Below are positions 35,469 to 46,822 of a stretch of DNA of 64,000 nt, piece after piece. The position numbers and the translations under genes were made by a program. The stretch comes from Streptococcus urinalis 2285-97 (GTDB lineage: Bacteria > Bacillota > Bacilli > Lactobacillales > Streptococcaceae). The number at the start of each line of letters is the position of its first letter. Position 1 is the stretch's first letter. Below the pieces are notes generated by a model, which saw only the letters and a list, made by a program, of their open reading frames with translations, did no database searches and had not been told where the DNA came from. Location of the stretch: NCBI RefSeq assembly GCF_000188055.2, contig NZ_AEUZ02000001.1, positions 696,001 through 760,000 on the forward strand, written 5' to 3'.

Positions 35469-35669
35469 AAATGAAGTGTAGCAGATAAAAAAAGCAAAAT
35501 CAATTAATAAAAATCTTAGTTGACAAAATACAGTATAGTGTGCAATAAAAAATGATCAATAAACGAATAACTGAGAATTTAATGATAAAGAATGTATACT
35601 GGTATTTTTGAGAGATTGTTTATTCAAAAATTACGGGATAGTTTAGAAATATGATATAATTTTCATATT

Positions 35670-38126
35670 ATGACAGAAAGAAAATCACAAAAATATGCTG
35701 TAGTGGATTTAGAAGCCACAGATGCTTCTATTACAGCATCTATTATACAAGTTGGAATTGTTATTATTTGTGATGGAAAAGTAATAGATCACTTTGAAAC
35801 TGATGTAAATCCTCATATGGCTTTGAGTGATCATATTATACAATTAACAGGAATTACAGATAAGCAATTAAAAAAAGCACCGGATTTTTCACAAGTTGCT
35901 TCAAAGATTTATGAAATGATAAAAGATTGTGTTTTTGTGGCACACAATGTTAAATTTGATGCTAATTTATTAGCAGAACACCTTTTTTTGGAAGGTTATG
36001 AATTAAGAACACCAAGAATTGATACAGTGGAGCTTTCACAAATTGTTTTTCCCACTTTAGAAAAATATTCACTAGGCTCATTAGCACACTATCTTGATAT
36101 TGATTTACAAAATGCACATACTGCAATTGCTGATGCGATGGCTACTGCTGAATTATTTATTAGCTTGTATCAGAAATTATCTTCTTTTCCCAAAGAGACC
36201 CTTACGGACCTTTTAAGCTTATCAGATAATTTACTTTATGAATCTTATCTTTTGATTGAAGAAGCGTATAAACAAGCTAAACCATATTCAAAGGGAAAAT
36301 TCAACAAAGTTAATCACATCATTGTTCAAAAGCCATCTAAGACTAAAAAACCGTTGAAATTATCTCAAGATTTTGAGGTCAATTTAGCTTTACTAGATTT
36401 AGAACGACGAGAAAGGCAGTTGGAGTTTGTCCAAATCATTGAAGACGAATTTGAAACACCCTTTCCAATTTTTGTCGAAGCTCAGTCAGGATTAGGGAAA
36501 ACCTATGGTTATCTACTACCGATATTAGCACGTACTTCTTCACAAATCATCGTTACCGTACCAACAAAAGTGATACAGGATCAAATGCTTTTAAAAGAAT
36601 TGAAGCAACTTAAAGAGACGTTTAATATTAGAAGTTATAGTTTAAAAGGTCCACAAAATTATATAAAACTTGATTTATTTGCTGAATCTTTAAATCAAAT
36701 TGACAGTAATAGGATGTTAAACCGTTTTAAAATGCAGATATTAGTCTGGTTACTTGAAACGGAAACTGGTGATTTAGATGAAATTAAGCAACAGCAACGT
36801 TTTGCGAGCTTTTTTGATACGATTAAACATGACGGTAACATAAGTCAAAAATCTCCTTATAAGGAGATTGATTTTTGGGTAAAAAATGATTTTGAAGCTA
36901 AAAAAAGTCACATTTTAGTCACAAATCATGCCTATTTTTTAACCAGAGTTCAAGATGATAAAGACTTTGTTAAAAATAAGATTTTAGTTGTGGATGAAGC
37001 ACAAAGAATGCTATTAGCACTAGAACAATTTGCTCGCCAATCACTTGATTTAAGTAATATTATTGTAGAGCTTAGTTCTCTATCACAAGATACGAGTCAC
37101 CTAACACAAAAAAGAATTGCTGAACTGTTAATGTTTGAATTGAGTCACATGATAGAAGAATATTATCAACATTCAACCCCTGAAATACCTAAACAGCAAT
37201 TACAAATAATAGAACAATCCTTATCAGAATTAGATCATGTTGATTTTGGCGATTTATTAAGTTTGTGTCAGAATTTCACTAGTTTTTGGTTATCGCATAA
37301 AGAAGATGATGGCAAACGGAAAACATATCTAAATGGTGCCTCTGAAAATCTCCTTGATTTTGAAGCCTTTTTACCACCAGTAGAGAAATTATTCTTAATT
37401 TCAGCAACTTTACAATTTGATGAAAAGACGATTTTACCGCAATTATTAGGATTTAAACAGTTTACATTTTCTAAGGTTGCTAAACGAAAAAATGAGCAAC
37501 AATTACTGATTATTGATAAGAGTATGCCATCTATTCAATCTGTGAGTGAAGATTGCTATGTTTCTGAGATTGGAAAGCGTCTATTAGCTTTAGTTAAACT
37601 GGAAAAACCAATTCTTGTCCTGTTTCATTCACAAAAAATGCTCATTCAGACTTCTGATTATTTAAATCAGTTAAATGTTCCACATTTAGCACAAGATAGA
37701 AATGGAAATGCTAGTAATGTGAAGCGACGATTTGAACGAGGCGATGCTCAAATACTACTTGGGATGGGAGCCTTTTGGGAGGGCGTCGACTTTATTCAAA
37801 ATGATCGTATGATTGAAGTGATCACGCGTCTTCCTTTTGACAATCCTGAGGATCCCTTTTATCAGAAAGTTTTAAGACATATGTCACAGTCAAATCAAAA
37901 TACTTTTTACACTTATAGTTTACCAATGATGTTCTTAAAGTTAAAACAAGCTATCGGAAGAACAATAAGAAGAGAAAATCAAAAGTCGGTAGTTCTTATT
38001 CTAGATAATCGAATCGAAACAAAAAGTTATAGTTCAATCATTTTGCACCTTTTAAAAAATGAATACGTAACTTATTCACAAAAAGTTAAAGACTACCTAG
38101 CGACAATATCAGATTTTTTGCTATAA
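35670..38126 (+). CDS. dinG: DinG-like exonuclease-helicase
   Basis: 818 residues. N-terminal DEDDh 3'-5' exonuclease (VVDLEATDASI, FVAHNVKFDANLLA, ALADAMATAE-like end HTAIADAMATAE), then the XPD-like helicase with Walker A VEAQSGLGKTYGYLLP, DEAQ box VVDEAQRM and motif VI QAIGRTIRRENQ. Exonuclease-fused DinG is typical of Firmicutes. It lacks an obvious iron-sulfur cysteine set. Probably acts in DNA repair. A TATAAT lies just before the start. Confidence 0.9.
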   Translation: MTERKSQKYAVVDLEATDASITASIIQVGIVIICDGKVIDHFETDVNPHMALSDHIIQLTGITDKQLKKAPDFSQVASKIYEMIKDCVFVAHNVKFDANLLAEHLFLEGYELRTPRIDTVELSQIVFPTLEKYSLGSLAHYLDIDLQNAHTAIADAMATAELFISLYQKLSSFPKETLTDLLSLSDNLLYESYLLIEEAYKQAKPYSKGKFNKVNHIIVQKPSKTKKPLKLSQDFEVNLALLDLERRERQLEFVQIIEDEFETPFPIFVEAQSGLGKTYGYLLPILARTSSQIIVTVPTKVIQDQMLLKELKQLKETFNIRSYSLKGPQNYIKLDLFAESLNQIDSNRMLNRFKMQILVWLLETETGDLDEIKQQQRFASFFDTIKHDGNISQKSPYKEIDFWVKNDFEAKKSHILVTNHAYFLTRVQDDKDFVKNKILVVDEAQRMLLALEQFARQSLDLSNIIVELSSLSQDTSHLTQKRIAELLMFELSHMIEEYYQHSTPEIPKQQLQIIEQSLSELDHVDFGDLLSLCQNFTSFWLSHKEDDGKRKTYLNGASENLLDFEAFLPPVEKLFLISATLQFDEKTILPQLLGFKQFTFSKVAKRKNEQQLLIIDKSMPSIQSVSEDCYVSEIGKRLLALVKLEKPILVLFHSQKMLIQTSDYLNQLNVPHLAQDRNGNASNVKRRFERGDAQILLGMGAFWEGVDFIQNDRMIEVITRLPFDNPEDPFYQKVLRHMSQSNQNTFYTYSLPMMFLKLKQAIGRTIRRENQKSVVLILDNRIETKSYSSIILHLLKNEYVTYSQKVKDYLATISDFLL

Positions 38127-38171
38127 TAAGTAAGACAACCTTATTATAAAAAGGTCAGTAAAGGAGAACTC

Positions 38172-39350
38172 ATGCCAAAAATATCAAATAGGGTTCTAGA
38201 GATGAATGAAAGTGTTACTCTAGCGGCAAGTGCAAAAGCAAAGCAACTTAAAGAAGCTGGAAAAGATATTATTAGTTTAACTTTAGGGGAACCTGATTTT
38301 TCAACTCCAAAAAATATCCAAGAAAAAGCAATCACAGCTATTCAAAATGGATCAGCAAGTTACTATACAGTCGCAAGTGGCATGACTGAACTTAAACTTG
38401 CTATTCAAACTTATATGCATCAATATTATGGTTATTCCGTAGATTTATCTGAAATTGTAGCCGGAACAGGTGCTAAGTATATTCTTTTTGCTTTTTTTAT
38501 GTCAGTCTTAAATCCGGATGATGAAGTCATTATACCAACACCTTACTGGGTTTCTTATGCCGATCAAGTTAAGATGGCTCAAGGAAAGGTTGTTTTTGTA
38601 GATGCATTAGAGTCAAATCATTTTAAGATTACTACTGATCAATTAGATAAAGTATTAACAACAAAAACAAAAGTCTTGCTTTTAAACTCACCATCTAATC
38701 CAACCGGTGTTATTTACACTAAAGAAGAATTAGAAGCAATTGGAAATTGGGCTGTTGAACATGATATTATTATTTTAGCAGATGATATTTATGGTCGGTT
38801 GGTTTATAATGGTAATCAATTTGTTCCCAGTTCAACTATTTCAGAAAAAATTAGAAAACAGACAATGGTCATTAATGGTGTTTCAAAAACTTATGCCATG
38901 ACCGGTTGGAGGCTTGGCTTTGCGGTTGGTAATAGTACTATAATTTCAGCAATGTCTAAAATTATTAGTCAAACGACATCAAGTTTAACAACTGTGTCAC
39001 AGTTTGCTGCTATTGAAGCTTTGATTGGTGATCAATCTGAAGTGGAAAAAATGCGTTTAGCATTTGAAAAACGATTAAATTTGATTTATCCTCTATTGTC
39101 AGAAGTTCCTGGTTTCAAAGTTGTCAAACCACAGGGTGCCTTTTATCTTTTTCCAAATGTTAAAGAAGCAATGGAAAAAAAGGGGTATTCTAATGTTACA
39201 GCATTTACAAATGCTATCTTAGATCAAGTTGGTCTCGCTTTGGTAACTGGAGAGGGATTTGGTTCTAATGAAAATTTGAGACTCAGTTATGCAACTGATG
39301 AAGAAACGTTATTAGAAGCTATTCGTCGCTTAAATCAATTTATGAAATAA
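38172..39350 (+). CDS. Pyridoxal-phosphate aminotransferase, aspartate type
   Basis: 392 residues, AAAGGAG before ATG. Class I/II fold: [33 protein letters not shown], the PLP lysine in [19 protein letters not shown] and the substrate Arg in NENLRLSYA. Annotated as aspartate or aromatic aminotransferase in streptococci; exact amino donor not decidable. Followed 24 bp later by asnS, a conserved pair that probably shares a transcript. Confidence 0.9.
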   Translation: MPKISNRVLEMNESVTLAASAKAKQLKEAGKDIISLTLGEPDFSTPKNIQEKAITAIQNGSASYYTVASGMTELKLAIQTYMHQYYGYSVDLSEIVAGTGAKYILFAFFMSVLNPDDEVIIPTPYWVSYADQVKMAQGKVVFVDALESNHFKITTDQLDKVLTTKTKVLLLNSPSNPTGVIYTKEELEAIGNWAVEHDIIILADDIYGRLVYNGNQFVPSSTISEKIRKQTMVINGVSKTYAMTGWRLGFAVGNSTIISAMSKIISQTTSSLTTVSQFAAIEALIGDQSEVEKMRLAFEKRLNLIYPLLSEVPGFKVVKPQGAFYLFPNVKEAMEKKGYSNVTAFTNAILDQVGLALVTGEGFGSNENLRLSYATDEETLLEAIRRLNQFMK

Positions 39351-39373
39351 AAAATAAGAGAGAAAGAAGAGTC

Positions 39374-40720
39374 ATGTCAAGAAAATTAATATCAATTGCA
39401 TCTGTTAAAGATTATGTAGGTCAAGAAGTTACTATAGGTGCTTGGGTCGCCAATAAGTCTGGAAAAGGGAAAATCGCCTTTTTACAGCTTCGGGATGGCT
39501 CAGCCTTTTTCCAAGGGGTTGCTTTTAAACCAAATTTTATTGAAAAATTTGGTGAAGAAGATGGACTTGAAAAGTTTGATTTAATTAAGCATCTTAGTCA
39601 AGAAACTTCAGTTTATGTTACTGGTATTGTCAAAGAAGATGATCGCTCAAAATTTGGTTATGAATTGGATATTACAAATATTGAAGTCATTGGTCAATCT
39701 AATGATTATCCAATAACACCAAAAGAACATGGGACTGATTTCCTAATGGATAATCGTCATTTATGGTTGCGTTCCCGTAGACAAACAGCTATCATGCAAA
39801 TCAGAAATGCTATCATCTATGCTTCTTATGAATTCTTTGATAAAAACGGATTTGTTAAATTTGATAGTCCAATCTTATCAGGAAATGCTGCAGAAAACAC
39901 AACAGAGTTATTTGAGACTGATTATTTTGGAAATCCAGCATTTTTAAGCCAATCTGGTCAATTATATCTTGAAGCTGGAATGATGGCACTTGGTCGTGTC
40001 TTTGACTTTGGTCCTGTTTTTCGTGCAGAGAAATCAAAGACACGTCGTCACTTAACAGAATTTTGGATGATGGATGCTGAGTATCCATTCTTAAGTCATG
40101 AAGAATCATTAGATTTACAAGAAGCTTATGTAAAAGCTTTGATTCAAGGTGTTCTAGATAGAGCACCACAAGCATTAGAATTACTTGAACGTGATACGGA
40201 CTTGCTTAAAAAATACATTGCAGAACCATTTAAACGCGTTTCTTATGATGATGCTATTTCATTGCTTCAAGAACATGAAGCAGATGAAGATACAGATTAT
40301 GAACATGTTGAACACGGTGATGATTTTGGTTCACCGCATGAAACTTGGATTTCAAATTATTTTGGAGTACCAACATTTGTAGTTAATTATCCAGCAAGTT
40401 TCAAAGCATTTTATATGAAACCAGTACCTGGCAATCCAGAACGCGTTCTTTGTGCGGACTTACTAGCTCCAGAAGGCTATGGTGAAATCATTGGGGGTTC
40501 TGAACGTGAGACAGATTATGATGTGTTAATGGAGAAAATCAAAGCAAATGGTTTAGATCCAAAAGACTATGAATTTTATCTAAATCTTCGTCAATATGGC
40601 TCAGTTCCTCATTGTGGCTTTGGTTTAGGATTGGAACGTATGGTTACTTTTGTTTCTGGAACAAAACACATTCGTGAAGCAATTCCATTTCCACGAATGC
40701 TTCATCGTATTAAACCTTAA
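39374..40720 (+). CDS. asnS: Asparaginyl-tRNA synthetase
   Basis: 448 residues, AGAGAGAAAGAAG before ATG. OB-fold anticodon domain ([20 protein letters not shown]), then class II core with motif 2 [20 protein letters not shown] and motif 3 [15 protein letters not shown]. Charges tRNA-Asn. Closed by an intrinsic terminator at 40721-40748. Confidence 0.95.
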   Translation: MSRKLISIASVKDYVGQEVTIGAWVANKSGKGKIAFLQLRDGSAFFQGVAFKPNFIEKFGEEDGLEKFDLIKHLSQETSVYVTGIVKEDDRSKFGYELDITNIEVIGQSNDYPITPKEHGTDFLMDNRHLWLRSRRQTAIMQIRNAIIYASYEFFDKNGFVKFDSPILSGNAAENTTELFETDYFGNPAFLSQSGQLYLEAGMMALGRVFDFGPVFRAEKSKTRRHLTEFWMMDAEYPFLSHEESLDLQEAYVKALIQGVLDRAPQALELLERDTDLLKKYIAEPFKRVSYDDAISLLQEHEADEDTDYEHVEHGDDFGSPHETWISNYFGVPTFVVNYPASFKAFYMKPVPGNPERVLCADLLAPEGYGEIIGGSERETDYDVLMEKIKANGLDPKDYEFYLNLRQYGSVPHCGFGLGLERMVTFVSGTKHIREAIPFPRMLHRIKP

Positions 40721-40748
40721 AAAAGTTAGCTTTTGGCTAGCTTTTTTT
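40721..40748 (+). terminator. Terminator after asnS
   Basis: AAAAGTTAGC, TTTTG, GCTAGCTTTTTTT, directly after the stop. Confidence 0.78.
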
Positions 40749-40854
40749 ATGTCTAAAAATATCGTAATATATTAAAGTTTCTTGATAGGATATTCTATTT
40801 CTTTTCATTTTTGTACACTCTATAATAAATGTATCAAAAAAAAAGGAGATAAAA

Positions 40855-41580
40855 ATGGATTTTTCAATTCTATTTAGTTCCACTGTCTTTATTGCCGGTA
40901 TATTATCATTTTTTTCCCCTTGTATTTTTCCAGTATTGCCAGTTTATTTAGGCTTACTACTTGATCAGGATGAATCACATCAGGTTAAACTTTTTGGAAA
41001 AAACTTTAATTGGCTAGGCATTTTAAAAACATTTTGTTTTATTCTGAGATTGTCAACTGTATTCATTATATTAGGATATGGTGCAGGATTCTTAGGGAAT
41101 ATCATCAATGCGAGTTGGTTTCGTGTCATAATGGGTGTTTTAATTATTGTTTTAGGAATTCATCAGATGGAAATCATAACCCTCAAGCGTTTATTAAGAC
41201 AAAAACAAATTACCTTTAAGCAGAAATCTAGTAGAAGTGATTTTCTAAATGCCTTTGTTCTTGGTTTGACTTTCTCATTTGGTTGGACGCCTTGTGTTGG
41301 TCCTGTATTAAGTTCAGTATTAGGCTTAGCAGCAACTGGAGGTTCTGGAGCAGTTTCTGGCGGTCTTTACATGGTCAATTATGCAATAGGTTTATCATTA
41401 CCATTTTTATTAATTGCACTAACATCGAGTGCCATTTTAAATTATTTCAATCGCCTAAAACCTTATATGGGATTAATGAAAAAAATGGGTGGTTTTCTGA
41501 TTATCATAATGGGAATTCTCATTATGACTGATAGTGTCAATAACATCATCTCATTTTTTGAAACTTTTCTAAAACATTGA
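40855..41580 (+). CDS. ccdA: CcdA-type thiol-disulfide membrane transporter
   Basis: 241 residues with six hydrophobic segments and the two conserved Cys-Pro pairs: FFSPCIFPVLPVYLG and FGWTPCVGPVLSSVLG. It passes reducing power from cytosolic thioredoxin to surface redox lipoproteins. The genes downstream encode its thioredoxin-like partner and a surface MsrAB, the same order as the ccdA2-etrx2-msrAB2 locus of S. pneumoniae. A TATAAT at 40821-40826 gives a likely promoter; AAGGAGA precedes ATG. Confidence 0.9.
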   Translation: MDFSILFSSTVFIAGILSFFSPCIFPVLPVYLGLLLDQDESHQVKLFGKNFNWLGILKTFCFILRLSTVFIILGYGAGFLGNIINASWFRVIMGVLIIVLGIHQMEIITLKRLLRQKQITFKQKSSRSDFLNAFVLGLTFSFGWTPCVGPVLSSVLGLAATGGSGAVSGGLYMVNYAIGLSLPFLLIALTSSAILNYFNRLKPYMGLMKKMGGFLIIIMGILIMTDSVNNIISFFETFLKH

Positions 41581-41596
41581 TAAAGGAGTGAATTAT

Positions 41597-42226
41597 ATGA
41601 AAAAAACAAAACTATTAACAATTGGCTTAAGCAGTTTATTGCTCTTAACAGCTTGTAGCACACAAACAAATCATTCAAAGATGACTAAAGAGACGATGAC
41701 AAAATCTGAAAAAGCGATGACTAAAAAAATGAAGGAAAAAGACATGATGACTTCAGAACAAAAGATGAAGAATCAAGACATGTCAAAAGAGAATTCTTCT
41801 CACTTAAAGGCTGCACCACAGTTTAGCCTTCAAGGTGTAGATGGAAAAAAATATACTTTATCTGATTTTAAAGGAAAAAAAGTTTATGTGAAATTTTGGG
41901 CTTCTTGGTGCTCAATTTGTCTTTCAACTTTACCAGATACAACTAAATTAGCCAAAAATGCAACTTCTGATCTAGTTGTCTTATCAGTTGTGTCTCCTAA
42001 TCATAATGGTGAAAAATCTGAGTCAGATTTTAAAAAGTGGTTTAAGACACTTGACTATAAAGCTTTACCAGTAGTTTTAGATAAGACTGGTAAAGTTCTC
42101 TCAGAATATGGCGTTAGATCCTATCCAACTCAAGTCTTTATTGATAAAGAAGGAAATCTCGTTAAAAAACATGTTGGTTATATGTCTGAAAAAGAGGTGA
42201 AAGAGACCTTAAATAAAATAAAATAG
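41597..42226 (+). CDS. Surface thioredoxin-like lipoprotein
   Basis: 209 residues from ATG 41597, with AAAGGAG 9 bp upstream; a GTG at 41588 overlaps that site and is rejected. Lipobox LLLLTACST sets Cys at about residue 19. A Lys/Met-rich linker (about 25-70) follows, unusually methionine-rich, then a thioredoxin fold with WASWCSICLSTLP as active site. It would carry electrons from CcdA to MsrAB. The Met-rich linker might be a sacrificial oxidant or metal-binding stretch, which is inference. Confidence 0.85.
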   Translation: MKKTKLLTIGLSSLLLLTACSTQTNHSKMTKETMTKSEKAMTKKMKEKDMMTSEQKMKNQDMSKENSSHLKAAPQFSLQGVDGKKYTLSDFKGKKVYVKFWASWCSICLSTLPDTTKLAKNATSDLVVLSVVSPNHNGEKSESDFKKWFKTLDYKALPVVLDKTGKVLSEYGVRSYPTQVFIDKEGNLVKKHVGYMSEKEVKETLNKIK

Positions 42227-42243
42227 AAAGCTGGTAGAAGCTT

Positions 42244-43368
42244 ATGGAAAATAAACATATTTTCTATGTCCTCATAGGAATTCTAATTGTTATTTGTGGT
42301 ACCTTTGCTTTAGTTAAATGGTATCCTAAAAGCAATATGGAGCAATCACAGATAAATCAGATAAAAACTGCATCCATTTCCAAAGCACCCCCAAAAAGAA
42401 GTGAATCAAAGAGAATGATTCATCAAAAAGAAAACCTTAGAGAAATCTATCTAGCAGGAGGTTGTTTCTGGGGCGTTGAAGATTATTTTTCGCGTGTAAA
42501 AGGTGTTACTAATGCTGTATCGGTTTATGCAAATGGTAAAGAAGGAACGACAAATTATCAATTAATTAGTCAGACAGGACATGCCGAAACCGTAAAAGTG
42601 ACCTATGATAAAAGTATTATTTCTTTAAAAGAAATATTGTTGCATTATTTTAGAATTATTGATCCAACCAGTAAAAATAAGCAAGGAAATGATGTTGGAA
42701 GTCAATACCGTACAGGTATTTATGTAACTAATAAAGAAGACTTAGAAGTTGTTAGCCAGCTTTTTAAAGAGAAAGCTCATAATTATGATAAACCAATCGT
42801 GGTGGAGAAAAGTTATTTAAAAAACTTCATTAAGGCAGAAGAGTACCATCAAGATTATTTAAAGAAACATCCTAATGGCTATTGTCATATCAATGTGAAT
42901 CAAGCTAAATATCCTGTTATTGATGCCTCAAAGTACCCCAAACCAAGTCAATCAGAAATTAAAAAGAAATTAAGCAAAGAAGAATACCAAGTAACACAAA
43001 ATGCTGAAACGGAAAAAGCATTTTCAAATCGTTATTGGGATCAGTTCAAAAGAGGTATTTATGTTGATGTTGTAATAGGTGAGCCATTATTCTCGTCAAA
43101 AGATAAATTTGAATCCGGTTGTGGATGGCCAAGCTTTTCAAGACCAATTAGTCCTGATGTAACAACTTATAAAGAAGATAATAGTTTTAATATGAAGCGA
43201 ACTGAAGTAAGAAGTCGTAGTGGGAACAGTCATCTTGGACATGTCTTTACGGATGGTCCCAAAAATAAAGGAGGATTGCGTTACTGTATCAATAGTCTTT
43301 CTATTAAATTTATTCCAGAGAACCAAATGAAAGAAAAAGGCTACGGCTATTTATTAGATTATTTATAA
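42244..43368 (+). CDS. msrAB: Peptide methionine sulfoxide reductase MsrAB, membrane-anchored
   Basis: 374 residues. One N-terminal membrane helix (7-25), then MsrA with active Cys in [18 protein letters not shown], then MsrB with zinc-free [26 protein letters not shown] and catalytic Cys in [12 protein letters not shown]. Repairs both S and R methionine sulfoxides on surface proteins, recycled by the lipoprotein encoded 17 bp upstream. End of the redox operon. Confidence 0.93.
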   Translation: MENKHIFYVLIGILIVICGTFALVKWYPKSNMEQSQINQIKTASISKAPPKRSESKRMIHQKENLREIYLAGGCFWGVEDYFSRVKGVTNAVSVYANGKEGTTNYQLISQTGHAETVKVTYDKSIISLKEILLHYFRIIDPTSKNKQGNDVGSQYRTGIYVTNKEDLEVVSQLFKEKAHNYDKPIVVEKSYLKNFIKAEEYHQDYLKKHPNGYCHINVNQAKYPVIDASKYPKPSQSEIKKKLSKEEYQVTQNAETEKAFSNRYWDQFKRGIYVDVVIGEPLFSSKDKFESGCGWPSFSRPISPDVTTYKEDNSFNMKRTEVRSRSGNSHLGHVFTDGPKNKGGLRYCINSLSIKFIPENQMKEKGYGYLLDYL

Positions 43369-43418
43369 AAAATTAGAAATAAATTTGGTATAATAAAAAG
43401 AAAATGAAAGGAGCACCT

Positions 43419-44144
43419 ATGTTTTCACTACTAATTGTTGAAGATGAATATCTCGTTAGAGAGGGCTTGAAACATCTGATTGATTATCAACATTTCAATA
43501 TTTCAATAGTTAGAGAAGCTGAAAATGGTTTTGTAGCTTGGCAACTGATTCAAGAACAAGCTCCTGATATTCTTTTGACAGATATTAATATGCCTAAAAT
43601 AGATGGTATCACATTAGCTAAACTGACTAAAACATCTTTTCCTCATTGTCATATTGTTTTTCTAACTGGTTATGATGAATTTGATTATGCTCTTTCCGCT
43701 TTAAAATTAGGGGCTGATGATTTTCTATTAAAGCCTTTTTCAAAGAAAGATGTTTCAGAAATGTTATCTCATTTAAGTCAGAAATTATTTGTTAAGAAAC
43801 AAGAAGAAAGATTACAAGCTCTTGCCAATGATAATCAAGATTCTCAACTAAAAAAAGCCATTCAAAACAGAATAAGTGATCCACAATTAACTTTAGTAAG
43901 TTTAGCTGAAGAGTTAGGATTTAGCCCAAATTATTTAAGTTTACTGATCAAAAAAGAGATTGGAATCAATTTTCAAGACTATCTTATCCAAGAAAGACTA
44001 AACAGAGCAAAGTTATTATTGCAAACCAGTCAATTAAAAATTTATGAGGTTGCTGAACAAGTGGGATTTTCAGATATGAATTATTTTTCGCATCGCTTTA
44101 AACAAGTTGTTGGACAAACGCCGAGTGAATTCAGGAAGGGATAA
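43419..44144 (+). CDS. Response regulator, AraC type (TCS09/ZmpR-like)
   Basis: 241 residues from ATG 43419 (AAAGGAG 7 bp upstream; an earlier ATG at 43404 overlaps that site). Receiver domain with EDEYLVREGL, phospho-Asp in PDILLTDINMPKIDG and the Lys in DDFLLKPFSKKD. C-terminal AraC HTH (LAEELGFSPNYLSLLIKKEI, VAEQVGFSDMNYFSHRFKQV). Position after msrAB matches pneumococcal rr09 (recalled). Extended -10 TGGTATAAT at 43387-43394. Its kinase partner is broken. Confidence 0.88.
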   Translation: MFSLLIVEDEYLVREGLKHLIDYQHFNISIVREAENGFVAWQLIQEQAPDILLTDINMPKIDGITLAKLTKTSFPHCHIVFLTGYDEFDYALSALKLGADDFLLKPFSKKDVSEMLSHLSQKLFVKKQEERLQALANDNQDSQLKKAIQNRISDPQLTLVSLAEELGFSPNYLSLLIKKEIGINFQDYLIQERLNRAKLLLQTSQLKIYEVAEQVGFSDMNYFSHRFKQVVGQTPSEFRKG

Positions 44145-44146
44145 AA

Positions 44147-45861
44147 TTGCAATTACCAAATAAATCTTTAAAAACACGTTTATTAATGGTTATTTCACTT
44201 TTGATCATTCTAATAATTGGTTTGATTTGTTTTAGCAATTATCAAATAAGTTCTATTACCATTAAACATCAGACCGAACAAAAAACAAACCAATCACTTG
44301 AACAAAGTAGTCAATTTATCACTTCTTATATTCAAAAATTAGAAGAGACAAGTTCTAGTTTAGTTAGTCATCAGTTAGTCATAAACTATGGTCAAGATAA
44401 AGCAAAAAAGCAGGATCAAAATGTAAAGCAATTTTTAATGGCTATCCTAAAAACCAATTCTGATTTAGTGTCTGCAACTATTATTACGAAAGATGGTCGT
44501 TATTTATCAACAGAAAAAAATATGACCATGAAGACATCTTCAGATATGATGAAAGAATCGTGGTATCAAAAAGCCATTTCAAATAAAGGAATTCCAGTAT
44601 TAACACCTGCACATCCAAGTACATCTAAAACCAAAGAAAACCAATGGGTTATTTCAGTGATCAAGAAATAACGTCAAAGACAGGTAATCATTTGGGTGTT
44701 CTAAAACTTGATATTAATTATACAACTTTGGAAAACTATTTGAATCATCTTAAATTGGGTAAAAGTGGTTTTGCTTTTATCATTAATGAAAAACACCAAT
44801 TTGTTTATCACCCTAGGAAAACAGTATACACATCAAAGGGAGATATGGAGAGTATGAAGCCATATATTAAGCTTAAAAATGGCTATTTGAAGAATAAAGT
44901 CTATGTTTCTCAAGTTGGTATTCCAAATAGTGATTGGCATTTAATTGCTGTCTCTTCATTAGATGAGTTGAAAATCATTCAAAAACGATTAGCATTAACT
45001 TTTACAGGAATTGCTTTTTTGTCTCTATTATTTTCGTCTATTTCATTAGCACTACTACTTAAATTTTGGTTAAAACCATTGAAAAATTTACAAATGCTAA
45101 TGCTTGAAATTAGTCATGGCCATTCCCAATTGAGAGCAGAAGAAGTCGGCTCAAAAGAATTGATTGACTTAGCCCATCAATTTAATAGCATGTTAGATCA
45201 AATTGACCAATTAGTATTAGAAGTTACACAAAAAGAACAAAAAATTCGTCAAGGTGAATTAAGAGCATTAACCAGTCAAATTAACCCACATTTTCTTTAC
45301 AATACTCTGGATACTATTATTTGGATGGTAGAATTTGGAGATAGTCTAAAAGTAGTTGACTTAACAAAATCATTGGCGACCTTTTTTAGACTGTCGCTTA
45401 ATAAAGGCAATGAATTAATTTCATTAAAAGATGAAATCAATCATGTTAGACAATATCTTTCTATTCAGTCCTATCGATATGGAGACAAACTCACCTATGA
45501 CATTAAAGAGTTGAAATCATTTGACAATTATCTTTTGCCAAAACTCATTTTACAACCTTTAGTTGAAAATGCCATTTATCATGGTATTAAAGAATTGGAC
45601 CACAGAGGTCAAATAAAAATTGAAGTTAGTTCTAAAGCTCATTATTTATATTTAACAGTAACTGATAATGGTCCAGGATTTGGAAAGTCTAAAAAACAAG
45701 TCTATAAACAAACATTGAATCAGGGAATTGGACTTTCAAATGTCAATCAACGTTTGAAGTTACATTTTGGAGAAGGGTATAAGATGCGCATCGAATCAAT
45801 ACCATTTAAAGAAACCTCAGTCACTTTAAGACTTCCATTGCATTTAGATGGACCTAGATAA
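44147..45861 (+). pseudogene. Sensor histidine kinase of the YesM/LytS type, frameshifted
   Basis: TTG 44147 follows GGAAGGG. First part: membrane helix (13-33) and start of a dCache-like sensor domain, stopping at 44671. The second frame (from about 44655, QEITSKTGNHLGVLKLDINY) contains the rest of the sensor, second helix, HAMP, His_kinase with INPHFLYNTLDTIIWM (phospho-His) and the HATPase DNGPGFGKS. One base is missing near 44656-44662. Intact length would be about 571. The response regulator upstream is whole, so signalling is probably lost or rewired. Confidence 0.8.
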
Positions 45862-45887
45862 TAAAACCTGCTTTAGCAGGTTTTATT
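45860..45887. terminator. Terminator after the kinase gene
   Basis: AATAAAACCTGC, TTTA, GCAGGTTTTATT, a perfect 12-bp stem directly at the stop codon. Confidence 0.8.
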
Positions 45888-45888
45888 G

Positions 45889-45897
45889 TGTTATAAT
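45889..45897 (+). promoter_or_regulatory. Extended -10 promoter of rapZ-yvcK-whiA
   Basis: TGTTATAAT (TGn plus TATAAT at 45892-45897), 35 bp before the rapZ ATG, just downstream of the terminator stem. Confidence 0.6.
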
Positions 45898-45931
45898 GAT
45901 AGTGATAATCATGATAGAAGGGACAAGACAA

Positions 45932-46822
45932 ATGACAGATAAAGCAATAAAGTTAGTCATCGTAACTGGACTGAGTGGTGCTGGTAAAACTGTGGCAATT
46001 CAATCTTTTGAAGATTTGGGGTATTTCACAATAGATAATATGCCACCAGCTTTGTTACCTAAATTTATTGACTTGATACAACAGACAAATGATAATAATA
46101 AATTAGCCGTAGTCGTCGATATGCGTAGTCGTCTGTTTTTCAATGAAGTTAATGCGATTTTGGATCAATTAGAAACTAACCAAGCAATCCAATTTAATAT
46201 TTTGTTTTTAGATGCTACTGACAATGAATTAGTATCACGTTATAAAGAAACAAGGCGCAGTCACCCTTTGGCAGTTGATGGCAGAGTGTTAGATGGTATT
46301 ACTAAAGAAAGAGAATTGTTAGCTCCACTTAAAAATATGAGTCAAAATGTAGTGGATACCAGTAACTTAACACCAAGACAACTTCGGAAAACGATTTCAC
46401 AACAATTTTCAGAAGATCACAATAGTGATCGATTTAGAATTGAAGTGATGAGTTTTGGGTTCAAATATGGTTTACCTTTAGATGCCGACTTAGTTTTTGA
46501 TGTTCGTTTTTTACCAAACCCTTATTACTTACCAGAATTGCGACAACAGACTGGACTAGATCAAGCAGTCTACCAGTATGTTATGGGTCAACCAGAATCA
46601 GAAAATTTTTACCAACATTTAATAGAACTATTAAAACCTATTTTACCTGCTTATAGAAAAGAAGGAAAATCAATACTGACAATAGCTATAGGCTGTACAG
46701 GTGGCCAACATCGAAGTGTCGCATTTACCCATAGATTAGCAGAGGATTTAAAAACAAATTGGACTATCAATGAAAGTCATCGTGATAAAAACAGACGGAA
46801 GGAAACTGTAAATCGTTCATGA
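45932..46822 (+). CDS. rapZ: RNase adapter / nucleotide-binding protein RapZ
   Basis: 296 residues from ATG 45932 (GAAGGGAC upstream); the frame is open further up but runs into the terminator. Walker [21 protein letters not shown], Walker B-like VVDMRSR, and the C-terminal [20 protein letters not shown] phosphate-binding region. In Firmicutes it is always with yvcK and whiA, and overlaps yvcK by 4 bp here. Confidence 0.95.
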   Translation: MTDKAIKLVIVTGLSGAGKTVAIQSFEDLGYFTIDNMPPALLPKFIDLIQQTNDNNKLAVVVDMRSRLFFNEVNAILDQLETNQAIQFNILFLDATDNELVSRYKETRRSHPLAVDGRVLDGITKERELLAPLKNMSQNVVDTSNLTPRQLRKTISQQFSEDHNSDRFRIEVMSFGFKYGLPLDADLVFDVRFLPNPYYLPELRQQTGLDQAVYQYVMGQPESENFYQHLIELLKPILPAYRKEGKSILTIAIGCTGGQHRSVAFTHRLAEDLKTNWTINESHRDKNRRKETVNRS

